Positions 34,868 to 46,019 of a stretch of 64,000 nucleotides of DNA are shown here, one piece after another. The notes below the pieces were generated by a model. That model did not search any database and was not told the DNA's origin. It saw nothing but the letters and a program-made list of their open reading frames with translations. Position 1 is the first letter of the stretch. The number at the start of each line of letters is the position of its first letter. Origin of the DNA: Lasiosphaeris hirsuta (Eukaryota > Ascomycota > Sordariomycetes > Sordariales > Lasiosphaeriaceae); the NCBI GenBank assembly GCA_030549175.1, contig JAUKUA010000002.1, positions 4,092,001 to 4,156,000 of the forward strand. The letters run 5' to 3'. The translations under genes were made by a program, and so were the position numbers.

Positions 34868-36641
34868 GATGTCTGTGATTTTATGGGAGTCGGATGTATA
34901 AGAGGATGTATTCGTGGGATGAGGAGTAGGAGAGCAAGAAAAAGCGCTTTGAGGAGGAACGAGGACTAATACTTGAGTAGGAGGGCGACTGCGGGGCACG
35001 AGAAATTTCACAACCCCCACTGAAAAAAGCGAAGCATCACTGCGGGGCAGGCAGGGAGCTGAGAGCTCCCCCGGAATCGGGGGATAAAACTAGGGAGTGC
35101 AAATAGCGGGGTTTCTTTGAGTTCGAACAACTCTGCGTTCTCGAGCCAGTCAGGGAAACTCCGGCTCCTGGAAATCTCCTGTTGTTTGTTGTCTCTACTG
35201 CAGGCCTACTGATCTGCTGCATTACACTACGATCACATAATGAGACATTGCAAAGCTCTTGGTGCCAAGCAACGGCACTTGAGGGCCGTTGAGGTTCCTG
35301 CTCTGAGAACTCGATTGTCATGGCTGAGCTCCCACGTAGCTGGCCGGCATCGGTCGCGGAAGCAGGGTCTAGACGTGGGATGCCAGTCCAGCTCCTCGGG
35401 ACACGATCTATAAGACCATCTGCAGTAAGGAAAAGCCGCAGAACTCGACCCATGAGCTCGGACGGAACATGAACCAGAGAAGCTTGATGACTCAGGTTTG
35501 CACCGGCCTTGCGACCACTTGTGGCGAGAGGGTTCTCGATTGAGTTTCAGAAGATACAGCGGACAAGACTGGAGCTTCGCCTAAGTCAACCTTTCCCATT
35601 GCCCAAGTGTGCAAAGCATCACCGGCTGAGATGACGAACTTTGTATGTACTTGCGAGCTACTTGCAATCAATCGGGCGCAATTTACTTGCTCCCAGTAGT
35701 CTTGTTGATAGGAGACTTTTGAGCGCTAGTATATACCAATACAGAGACGAGAGGTCGGACAGACCTCCCATAAACCGAATTCAATATCAATTTCATGGGT
35801 TCGCCGTCCCCGAATCCTACACGGTTTCAGGTAATAAGTGCGAACTATCGCACCCAAAGCCCGTGACCTTCCTCTTTCTGTGGCTTGGTCCTAACCCTGG
35901 AGGGTAATCGTACCGCCTGCACAATCCGTGAGGGCAAGGCGCGATCACTGGGGACGTGGACACGGTGAGGGCAGGTGACCTCGCTTAGGCTGCGAGGTGA
36001 CGCTCTATTACCAGCGCAGAATATACCTTTGGGTACTTAACCAGCCCGGATCAGTTATAGAAAAACCCAATTCACCCAGATGGGGGTCGCCGGTTGGACC
36101 ATTAGTGTGGTGGCTAGAAGGTAAGCCTCTCAGACTAAACTCAACGTCTCGTCGCAAAAGGCTGACCGCAAACTTAGCTTCCATCCGGAGCTGTCCAGGT
36201 GCACAAACCCACTGGTTTCATCCAGGCAACCAGGCAAGGTACCACAGAGTCAGCAAAGTCTTGGCTATTAAATTACCCAATCAAATCTCACGCACACGAC
36301 AGGCCCTTTCCCCGCGCCACGTTAACGCACTGAGAGGGTACGAATCCGTCGCCTCACCTGCGTCATTAGGTTGCCAGGCACAACAGATCAGCGGGCCACT
36401 CAGTAACGAGCACGGCTTGTCAGGCCTCTCTCCACAACCGCCCGCACCTGCCTGTCCCGACCTCTCTCCACCCGCTCTCACCTTATCGCCCCGTCTTCCC
36501 TCTCCTCCCCCCATCAATCGCTCAACCACCTGCATCGCTTTTTCCATCATCAACAACAACATCATCACCCGCAGTTGATATCATACTCTCATTTGAACTG
36601 TATTTCCTTTACCCCAAGAGTCCTCGCACGAGCCGCCCAGC
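34868..36641. promoter_or_regulatory. Divergent promoter region (SHMT / PEP4)
   Basis: 1.8 kb between divergent genes. I see no gene: the longest frames (35037-35453 minus, 35997-36578 plus) lack motifs. The stretch directly before PEP4 (36420-36600) is strongly pyrimidine-rich, as is common in fungal promoters and leaders. Confidence 0.5.
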
Positions 36642-37962
<1,321 letters not shown>

Positions 37963-38930
37963 AGTTCTTCGGCCAAGAAGTTGACCTGAGTGAGGGAGGC
38001 GTGGGAGCACTAGCCGCCTAGGGGAACAGTAATCGGGAGGGGCGGCATTGTATTTCTTGTGCGGTTATATCATCGGGTATCGCAGTACTTGTCTGTGTCG
38101 GGTCTCTGTTTGCGTGCTGCTGCTTGTTGAGTGAATTTGGGGTTGTGGCTTACATCACGACCGCCTCTATTGAGTTTTTGGAGCCTATCGCTTCGATACT
38201 GGACAAGCCCGACGGCTTAAGTTTTCCTTGTATAAAATAAGATTAATCACGGCTTCTACCGAGCTTCCTGTCCAATATGTGCCGTGTGTCTGTAGCCCAA
38301 AGAAGAAGGATAGCAGCGCTGAAAAGCAGATGGGAGCGAAGGGCTTCATGTGTGGTGCAGCTGTGTAAGCTAAATCCGGTCGCTTGAATGGATTGAAGGC
38401 ATGAAACGGCCCTGGAATGCAGTGCCTCGTGCACGGCAGGCTTGCATAAGCCGTGCACGTGACCACTCACACATCTGACTGTCCCACTATTTTCCCAAAA
38501 AGGGGCTAGCGCAGATTAGCCTCGCGCTGGCTTTTCGCAGCCAACTTGGTGAAGTGAACGTCGGCACTCTGTCTTTCCTCTCAGCACACAACGCTAGTTA
38601 TTCAGGAAATGATCCTAGGACGCACGTTGCTGAGCAGGGCTGGCTTTTAATCAACCTCTGGCATTGTCTGACGGGCTCATGTGGCGGTTTTGGATGATTT
38701 CCTAGCACTGGACGTGCTGACCCGCCGATGAACAAAGTTTTTGGAGTTGGTACCAGCAGCAACCTCCCTTCGCGAACGCGAATCGCGCGACAAAGCCAGC
38801 TAAGGAACCACCACCATCCCACCACCGCACAACCGCACAACCACGCCGCGAGCCCCCTCCCCACCTCTCAACCCTCCAACCCACGGTTCCGGCCTCCGGC
38901 CTTGACAACCCATCGCATTCCGACCCGATC
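37963..38930. other. Intergenic between PEP4 and the Q/H-rich gene
   Basis: Both neighbours are on the plus strand; the region carries the PEP4 3' UTR and the next promoter. Nothing else is visible. The minus-strand frame at 38702-39382 is a shadow. Confidence 0.5.
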
Positions 38931-41900
38931 ATGGCCTCGCCTACTGTCGCTGCGCCCCCGGTGAACGGCGCTGCAGCATTGTCGCGTTCAGACTCGCCAG
39001 CCTCAACCAATTCCTCCATCAAGCGGAAGCGCGATGCAAGCGACGACGGCGACGCAGACCTTGAGCGCCACGAACCAAGCAAGCCTACCGTCAATGGAGT
39101 GCACAAATTCCCCGACCAAAACCCATTGATCCACGACTTCTTTGATGTTTTGCAAAGGTATGCGCGGCCCTCATCAATTGCCTTCATCGCCCCTCCACCC
39201 ATCCCGGGTCTGCCATCGCTGACAACCATTCCCCTAGCTACGACACTGGCGCTACCAGCCTTCTCAAGCGAGCATTGCCCGATTCCTTCTCTGATAGCGA
39301 GCCTTTGGCGAAGCGGACAAAATCTGAAGATGACAGCAAGCCCATCACCATTGCCGAGAAGATAACCCAGGATGCCTACCACATCCTAGACGACCTATTC
39401 TCTGATGTCGCTCAGGCTGTCAAGGCCCAGCTCAAAGAGCTTGAGGCCACTGTCCCCGAGACTAACCCTACCGCCAACGACGAAGCTATCGCCAATGTCG
39501 TCGCCTTCCGGACAAAAGCGTTTGATCTCTACAGAAGAGAGCTGGCATACCCCAATCTCCCTCGGCCACTCAAGCCCGGAGTACTGCGGGAGCCGCTCCC
39601 GCCAAGCGCATATGGAGGCGTCGTTCTCAGTACCGTGGCGCTAGCCCCCACAATGAAGCCATTGTTCTCTAGCCTCCAGAATGCCTCAACCCCAGACGGT
39701 GTGATTAAGCCGATCGGAGAGAACGCGTTGCCAAATGTCGTCACTACCACCCAAGTCCTGCCGGAAAACGTGGTCACAGGTGACAAGAGCACCCGCATTC
39801 CCACTCTGGGAGAGTTGTTTCCATCCCCCAGGAATCTCCCGCCTTTGCAGCCTCCAAAGGCGCCGAAAAACACGACGAAGAGCAATGTACTTACCTTTTA
39901 TCATCCGGAATTAACGGAGAAGTCAAAATATCGGTCAGGTACCTATTTCTCACAAAACATTTCTACGGGACATTGGCTGGATTATAGCAATGCGACGCCA
40001 ACTATGCACGCGAAGACAAGGCAGCGTGAGCGCGCCCAGAGTTTAGCGGGGCATAAGCCGTCGTCCACTGAGCTTGAAATGTCGGAAATGGAGGCCCTGT
40101 TCCGCGGCGCATTCTCGACATTCGCGCCTTCTAAGGATGATTCAGCTGCAATAATCCCTTCCCGCCAAGTTAGCCGAATTTGGTGGCAGCGCGTTGGTAG
40201 GCGGAATTTCGAGAAGCTCACCGATATGGATGCTTCTGAGGACGACAGCGGCGATACAGCGGCTGCCGATTCGACGACTACTGCAGTAGAATTTGATGAG
40301 GAGCAGGTCAAGAGCATCATCGAGAATTGGGATGAGAGCGCAATTGATCCAGCTCTGTCAGACCCGTCAAGCATGGATGGGGTCTTTGCCAAGAAGAGTG
40401 ACGAGGAGAAGGACACTGACGACCTTCTCGAGGAAGTCTCGGACATGATCGAGACTCTTGCCTCTTATCAGCGCAACCGCAACCTTACCTTACCAACCAG
40501 TCAGGACCGTTACTCGGCGGATCCCGTCAATGGCGACATGCTTCGAAACGGTAACCTTTCCCATCAACCAACCGAAGAAGAGGCGGAGGCATACAAGATG
40601 CTCAAGACACAGTTGAAATTGATTGTCAATACCCTGCCTCCTTATGCAGTTGCCCGACTCAACTCGGATAGGCTTGCAGAGCTCAATGTCAGCACGAGGA
40701 TTGAGATTCGCACCGACGAGTACAAAGGTGTCATGGAAGAGGACGAGCCAGCACGTCTTGCGCGGCAGGCGGCGCAAGCAGCAGCCAGCTCAAGTCAGCG
40801 TCAACATCGGGTCTCCAGCGTCCCCGCGGCTAGCCCATATCCCAATCAGCATGCACAGTATCCTGGGCATTTTACGCCAAGTGCTCGCCCGATCGCTCAA
40901 CAATACCCACAGACACCAGTCCGCCCCCAGGTACCGAACATGTATCAGCGGCCGCCGTCCACCGTTCCCCTACCCCAGCAACACCAAAGTCATCAGCGCC
41001 CGCAACCGCCTCCGACCCAATACAGGCCGCAGCAAAATAGTTTTGGCGGGTACGCGCCACAACTCGCCAAGGCGCAAACGCCATATGGGCATTCTAACAT
41101 GGTACCGTATGCTGCCAGTCCTACCCAGCCGCGAATGCAGCAACAACCCAATTACAACATGGGACCGGCTCCGGCGCAGAACCAGCGATACCCGCCCAAC
41201 TATCCAAGTGGCTATCAGCAACCACATCAGCAACCGCATCAGCAAATTCATCCTCAACACGTGCAGCATCCTCCACACTTGCAGCATGCTCAACACTCCC
41301 CACACCCTCAGCATACCCCCCACCATGCTCCGATCCCCCAGCAAGTGCAGCAACATCCCCAGCAGCATGCACCTCAGCATATGCAGCAACATGCACAACA
41401 TCCTCAGCACCCCCAACAGCAAGGCTACTCGCCGTATGCAAATGGCGGACAGATGCCGCGGACTATGTCTCCACAAGTCCCACCGCCGCTCGGGTACGGC
41501 CAATCCCCAACGCCACCCCAACAACATCATCAAATGGCCCGTCCGTACCCAAGCCCGGGGATGCCCCCCAATCCGGTGCAGCAGCGTCCGGGTCAGTACA
41601 TGGGCCCCGGCCCTCAGCCTGGGATGATACAAGGCGGAGGTCGACCACCCAACCTAACCGGCTACGCCACCGTGATGCCCGAAGTTCAGCAGCGGCAAGT
41701 GATGGAACAGGCCAGAGCACGGGCTGATGCAGAACAGAGGGTTAGCGGCCACATGGGCAAAGTGCAGGGTGAGGTAGTGGGGTTGGCCGGGATTGGCCTG
41801 GGCGGTACCTATGATGTTCACAAGATTGCTGCTGCTAAGGCCATGCAAATGGGGAACAACGGGATGTCGCCCAGCCCCAAAATGTCGATGCACGGCGGGC

Positions 41901-42139
41901 CAAGCCCTGTCAACGGCGGCCCGCAACCATCCCCTAGTCCCCTAATGGCGCAGCATGGGCAGCACGGCATGCCGAGTCCTATGCAGGGTCAAATACACCA
42001 CCGGCAGAGCCCAGTTCCGCTCCCGGTTCAAGGCCAGCATTCTCAACATGCGCAACTTCAGCAGCAGCAGCAGCAGCATGGAGTACCGAGCCCTTTGATG
42101 GCGCAGGCGCAGATGCAGGGATTTAAGCCTCAGGCGTGA
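38931..42139 (+). CDS. Uncharacterised conserved nuclear-type protein with Q/H/P-rich tail
   Basis: I do not recognise a named family with confidence; it recalls an uncharacterised Pezizomycotina family (possibly DUF7877). Exons 38931-39157 and 39238-42139 give 3129 nt, 1042 aa. The first ~50 residues are Ser/Ala-rich with a KRKR basic patch (possible nuclear signal). A folded part of about 400 residues follows: helix-rich ITQDAYHILDDLFSDVAQAVKAQLKELE, then TYFSQNISTGHWLDYSNATP and a predicted acidic-helical region ending near residue 460. The rest is low complexity: Pro/Gln, then a striking His/Gln tract (about 41215-41430), then Gly/Met/Pro-Ser repeats of the type PSPLMAQ and a Gln run near the end. 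Such tails are typical of chromatin and transcription factors, but no DNA-binding domain is seen. A short conserved helix (VMPEVQQRQVMEQARARADAEQR) sits inside the tail. Confidence 0.85.
41215..41430 (+). repeat. His/Gln-coding low-complexity tract
   Basis: CAG/CAA/CAT/CAC codons dominate this part of the uncharacterised gene, coding alternations such as QQPHQQPHQQIHPQ. Synonymous codons are mixed, so it is not a pure trinucleotide repeat, which suggests selection on the protein composition rather than recent slippage. Confidence 0.85.
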
Positions 42140-43387
42140 GTTGGCTAGGAACATGGTTATGATCAAGTCAGGAGGCAAATTGCGTCAGGAAAGGGTGATG
42201 CCGTGAGCTGGAGGGGTGGGCAGGGGAATATACCTTTGTACAATGAATTCGATATCCGACAGACAGGCCAACTATTGACGGGGTTGGGGGGAAGTAATGA
42301 GTCGGCGTTTTATTTCTTTTCGAAGTCTCTGTCGTTCGCAACTGCCAGCATCGAAATGAAGAAGATAGTGGGAAATGGGATATGGGGCGTGATAGGGAGA
42401 GAGGTGGGGAGGCGGTTGGATCTTTATTGTTCTTGCAGACAGAGCCCTGCTTAGGGACTGGGGGGTGCTATAGTTTATCGACCTGGACTAGAGCAGTACT
42501 GAGGTGCGTTGACTAGGTCTGGCTTGTTTCTCTTTGAAGATCGATGGGAGGAGGTGCATGGGGACCTTTCTTTCCGTGCCCTGCCTGATCCAAGCAGGGG
42601 TGAGTAGGTCGAGGGGATAGGGGGTTTGCTTGTTTTGATTCGTTGCAGTCAATGCGGAATAAAAGCGAAGAGAGGTTGGCTTGAAGCTGGTGGCGGCAAC
42701 AATAGACTTTGTTGTATTTTACCTGCGTTATCCTGGTGTCTGTATCATTCGGTCTTCTTGATTTAGGTGACATGTAAAGGTGGACGTGGCAGTACTGGCT
42801 TCTTCCGTTGGGATGATTGGCGGGTGGTTATGTCTTTTTATAGTTATGGGAATAAGATAATTTATGTTGGATGTGGTATGCTTGGCGTGAAGCGAGTTGT
42901 GCCTACGAGTTGTGGCCAAGGCTCAATTAGGTCACGGTATATACAAAGACATGGCAATGCGGGTCGGTTCCAAAGGATGGGCATGTACTTGATAAAAGGA
43001 TAAAATATTGGTAGAAATCATCTGGCCGTTGAGATGACAACCTACATATATCAGGGATGTTGACTTTCACTTCGAGACCAAACAAGGCGGACAAACAGAC
43101 ATGGGAGGACGCATGTAACAAGGCATGAAAACATGCTCCTAGGAAGGCAACGAGGGGCATAAGTTCGAAGTCGAGAGAACAGGAAAGGAGAAGAAGTATT
43201 GGTCTTCGCGTTTCTCCAAAACAACTGTTTTCTTCATCGGTGCTACATATCTCTGCAGGTGCAAGTGCGTTCAATATGGTACGGGGATAAAATAAATTTA
43301 AACTACTTGCGCATCACATACCCGAGGCAAGGCTTTGAAGTTATCAGCTACACGAGCCCGGTCATATCCGAGCGCTGATTGCATTTA
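42140..43387. other. Convergent intergenic region
   Basis: Lies between the 3' end of the Q/H-rich gene and the inverted-repeat element downstream of the RMD1-like gene. Short frames only, no motif. Confidence 0.5.
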
Positions 43388-43669
43388 TACAATCCAGTCC
43401 TGGTTTGTTAGCGCGTGACACTCTCCCTAAGAGAGGTACTAAAGCCCCGATAAAGCCTTTGCAGCACAAGAAAAGGCATCTTTGGTATTTTAGAAGGCCT
43501 TTACAGGATGTAATGAAACCCCAAATGTGGTATTTACAGCATAAGGAAAGGCGCTCGAGAATACCAAACATATCTCTTTCGAAAGCCTTTCTGGACAGGG
43601 CTTCAATGTCTTTTTTGGGGCCTTGAGGGGGTGGTCACACGCTAACAAACAAGCCAGTGTTGGATTGTA
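43388..43669. mobile_element. MITE-like inverted-repeat element, copy B (best preserved ends)
   Basis: 282 bp. Left end: TACAATCCAG, TCCTGG, then TTTGTTAGCGCGTGAC. Right end read backwards: TACAATCCAA, CACTGG, CTTG, then TTTGTTAGCGTGTGAC. The arms of about 32 and 36 bases match except for one 4-base gap and a few changes. Outermost TA at each end would fit a TA target duplication (Tc1/mariner-like), but that is inference. The interior has TATCTCTTTCGAAAG, related to the core of copies A and C, and no open frame of interest. It begins about 65 bp downstream of the RMD1-like stop codon and may overlap its 3' UTR. Confidence 0.85.
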
Positions 43670-43735
43670 CTGAGCTGGGTATCTTTTCACCATCTATCTA
43701 TACTTAGACTTTATTAAACCACGAAAAAAACAAGC

Positions 43736-45058
43736 CTACTTGCCTCCGCTGTTCACCTGCGAACTCGGTGGAGAGGCTGTGATCTTGCGCAGTTCTGCGA
43801 GTAGTTCCTCCTGAAACACGTCGTACTTCTCCATGTACAACCTCCGAAGCTCAAAGCAAACCTCGATGGAGATCAAAATGATGATAATCCACTCGAGCCG
43901 TGTGCTGTGCGCCTCGCTCGAATTCTTCTCGCTGATATTGAGGACGTCCTGAGCTACGCTGACAACCTCCTGCGCATACGTCATCTTGTCGTTGAGCGTC
44001 TTGATGCGCACTCCAACGTCAAGGGCCTTGCCAATCTTGGCATAGTAGGTCTCTAGCTTCTCTTCGCTATCCCAGAAGATGTCGGGCAGGGCATCTGTGA
44101 GGTCGTTGTAGTGATTCAACTGGCTACGAAGATTCAGCAGCTCGCCTGTCTTCTGCAGTATCAAGTCGCGCGACAGAGGCGACTGTAGGCCTCGTGACAG
44201 CTGATCGGGGATGTATCGGGTGCTCTCAAGGTAGCGGGTGAGCGAGCTCTCAAGTACGGCGAGCTTGGTACTCCTGGCCAGGCCAGACGAGAAGGCGATC
44301 TTGGCTAGCGTCGTGTCCATGCGGTCGCCGGCCTCAGCCTCGCGCCGTGTGCCCAGCACCACAACATCGCCGCTCACGCGGCTCTGCTCTTGCTCGGGGT
44401 CCTCTACGTAATCGAGGTCCTCAACTTCCTTGTCGGCGACAAAGGGGCTCTCGGCGGCCGGCAATAGGTACTGCGTAGCCAGTGTGTTGACGATGTTGCT
44501 CGGCAGCGCCCACGTCACAACGGTTCCAGAGGGGAATACGAATATGTCGCCGTGGTTCAGGCCCCGCGCGTGCACCACCTCAGTTGGCTCAAAGCCGGTA
44601 GCGTCGGGGTCGAGCTTGAAGTTATGCTGAGCGAGGATTGATGCGACGGCGTCCATGTCGAAGGACTCGGCCACGCAGATGGCGCTGATGGTGGAGCTAC
44701 CATCTGCTGTGTCTATCGATGTGGGCGTTTTGGAAGGAACTCCCTTCTGGGCGACGATAGCTACACGATGCAGCGAGTTCTTCAGCGACGGCTTGCGCTT
44801 GTTCTGCGCCGATCGGGCCTCATTGCTGATTTTGGTGTCGGTCGCTGCCTTGCCCTTGGCAGTGCCAGTGCCGTTGCTTGCCGGAAGGTTGCGGGAGGGC
44901 GGCAGGGAGCCGTCTGGCATCAGAAAGACATTGGACGAGAAAAAGTTGCGGCGACGAGGAAGATAGGCCGGCGCAGTTCGGTGGAAGTGGCGGAGGGCGA
45001 GGGGTCGTGTGAAGCCGCGAGATGCTGGGCCCAGCGATGGCAGCAGAGACTTCATCAT
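43736..45058 (-). CDS. RMD1/RMND1-type DUF155 mitochondrial protein (Mrx10-like)
   Basis: Single-exon gene, 440 aa. The N-terminus (MMKSLLPSLGPASRGFTRPLALRHFHR, continuing basic to RRRNFF) is a good mitochondrial presequence. The DUF155 domain follows, with AICVAESFDMDAVASIL, HGDIFVFPSGTVVTWALP and IAFSSGLARSTKLAVLES, then a helical region and one C-terminal membrane helix (RLEWIIIILISIEVCFELRRL). Yeast Mrx10 and human RMND1 are inner-membrane proteins tied to mitochondrial translation; Rmd1/Rmd8 are the extramitochondrial paralogues. The presequence favours the Mrx10/RMND1 branch. I start at the ATG at 45058; a longer frame has only a TTG start. The gene is bracketed by two same-orientation inverted-repeat elements. 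Confidence 0.9.
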   Translation of the reverse strand: MMKSLLPSLGPASRGFTRPLALRHFHRTAPAYLPRRRNFFSSNVFLMPDGSLPPSRNLPASNGTGTAKGKAATDTKISNEARSAQNKRKPSLKNSLHRVAIVAQKGVPSKTPTSIDTADGSSTISAICVAESFDMDAVASILAQHNFKLDPDATGFEPTEVVHARGLNHGDIFVFPSGTVVTWALPSNIVNTLATQYLLPAAESPFVADKEVEDLDYVEDPEQEQSRVSGDVVVLGTRREAEAGDRMDTTLAKIAFSSGLARSTKLAVLESSLTRYLESTRYIPDQLSRGLQSPLSRDLILQKTGELLNLRSQLNHYNDLTDALPDIFWDSEEKLETYYAKIGKALDVGVRIKTLNDKMTYAQEVVSVAQDVLNISEKNSSEAHSTRLEWIIIILISIEVCFELRRLYMEKYDVFQEELLAELRKITASPPSSQVNSGGK

Positions 45059-45440
45059 GTCGATGCCATTTATTGCAAGTTGTTGCACGACCGGCGGCTG
45101 TGCCTTTTTGGCAAGACTCGTAGATGTGGACGTGCACGCTTTTCGTAGTGGGTTCAACCCCGTTCAATCGCAAATTTGGTCAACCCCATCCGCGTTATAT
45201 CGCGAACTTAATTTTGGTCAGCCCCATCTGCTCGTTCAATCACAGGGTCCAATCGTACTTGACTACTAATGACGTATCCCCTGAGCCCTTCCTTACATCA
45301 CACCCAGCTCATTCGTTTTGTCAACCACAACCTCATGTCTTTGGGGTAACTATTTAGCTGCTTCCGAACTTCATTTTTATATACATACATACCAATGGTC
45401 TTTAAAATACCAAATACGCCTTCCTCGATGCTCTAGATGC
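45059..45440. other. RMD1-like upstream region with an element fragment
   Basis: Holds the RMD1-like promoter. A near-direct repeat, TTTGGTCAACCCCATC and TTTGGTCAGCCCCATC, lies at about 45175 and 45213. From about 45400 to 45440 the sequence AAAATACCAAATACGCCTT resembles the interior of element copy A (AAAACCAAATATGCCTT at 22299), suggesting a broken older copy next to copy C. Confidence 0.45.
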
Positions 45441-45661
45441 TACAATACCGACAACTTAACCCTAGCTTGTCTGTTCGCGCGGGACTCTCAGAGAAGGAAA
45501 GGCCTTCCTTATTGATGCTAGGAAGGCCTTGATCAAATCCATATATGCCTTTCGAAATGCCAGAATGCCGTTTTTTTACGATGGAACGGCCTTGTCGAGG
45601 CTTCACATCTCTCTTGGCTAGAGTAATTCGGCGCTAATAAATAAACCAGGGTTGGAGTGTG
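45441..45661. mobile_element. MITE-like inverted-repeat element, copy C
   Basis: About 221 bp. Left end: AACCCTAGCTTGTCTGTTCG then CGCGGGAC. Right end read backwards: CACACTCCAACCCTGG, TTTATTTATTAGCGC. Ends are more diverged than in copy B but recognisable, and the core TATGCCTTTCGAAATGCC is nearly identical to copy A. Shorter than A and B, so it may carry an internal deletion. It ends about 360 bp before the TIP20 start, inside the divergent RMD1-like/TIP20 promoter region. The exact left boundary is uncertain. Confidence 0.7.
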
Positions 45662-46019
45662 CACTCCAGCCACTTGTCTTCAAACCTGCTCGGATGCATC
45701 GCAATACCACTCATATAGCTAAGGCGAGAAGGGCTCTGGGACTGGGAATATGTAAAAGGGCTTTAGGATATCGGGTGTATCTCCTCAAAACAACAGAAGT
45801 CGTTTCTGATATTGACGATGGATTTTTTAGTGCTTCAACATCTCTTCAAATGTTATCCGAGAACAAATATATCACTAACAAGGATTGGTTGGGAGCTTGG
45901 ACCGCTTTATGGGTACGTACCAACCCCACAACGGCACCGTCACCGTCAACCACGATGGAGCCAATCTGACACTGGACTGCACACATGCCCGCCCTGACCT
46001 GGGAGGAAGCAAGAGCAAG
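45662..46019. promoter_or_regulatory. TIP20 upstream region
   Basis: 358 bp between element copy C and the chosen TIP20 start; it must contain the core promoter and leader unless the element itself supplies part of it. The frame of TIP20 stays open upstream, with an in-frame ATG at 45909. Confidence 0.4.

Noticed and set aside
45155..45170. GGGTTCAACCCC as a tRNA T-arm
   Set aside because: The 5-bp stem and the remaining arms are missing; it lies in the RMD1-like 5' region.
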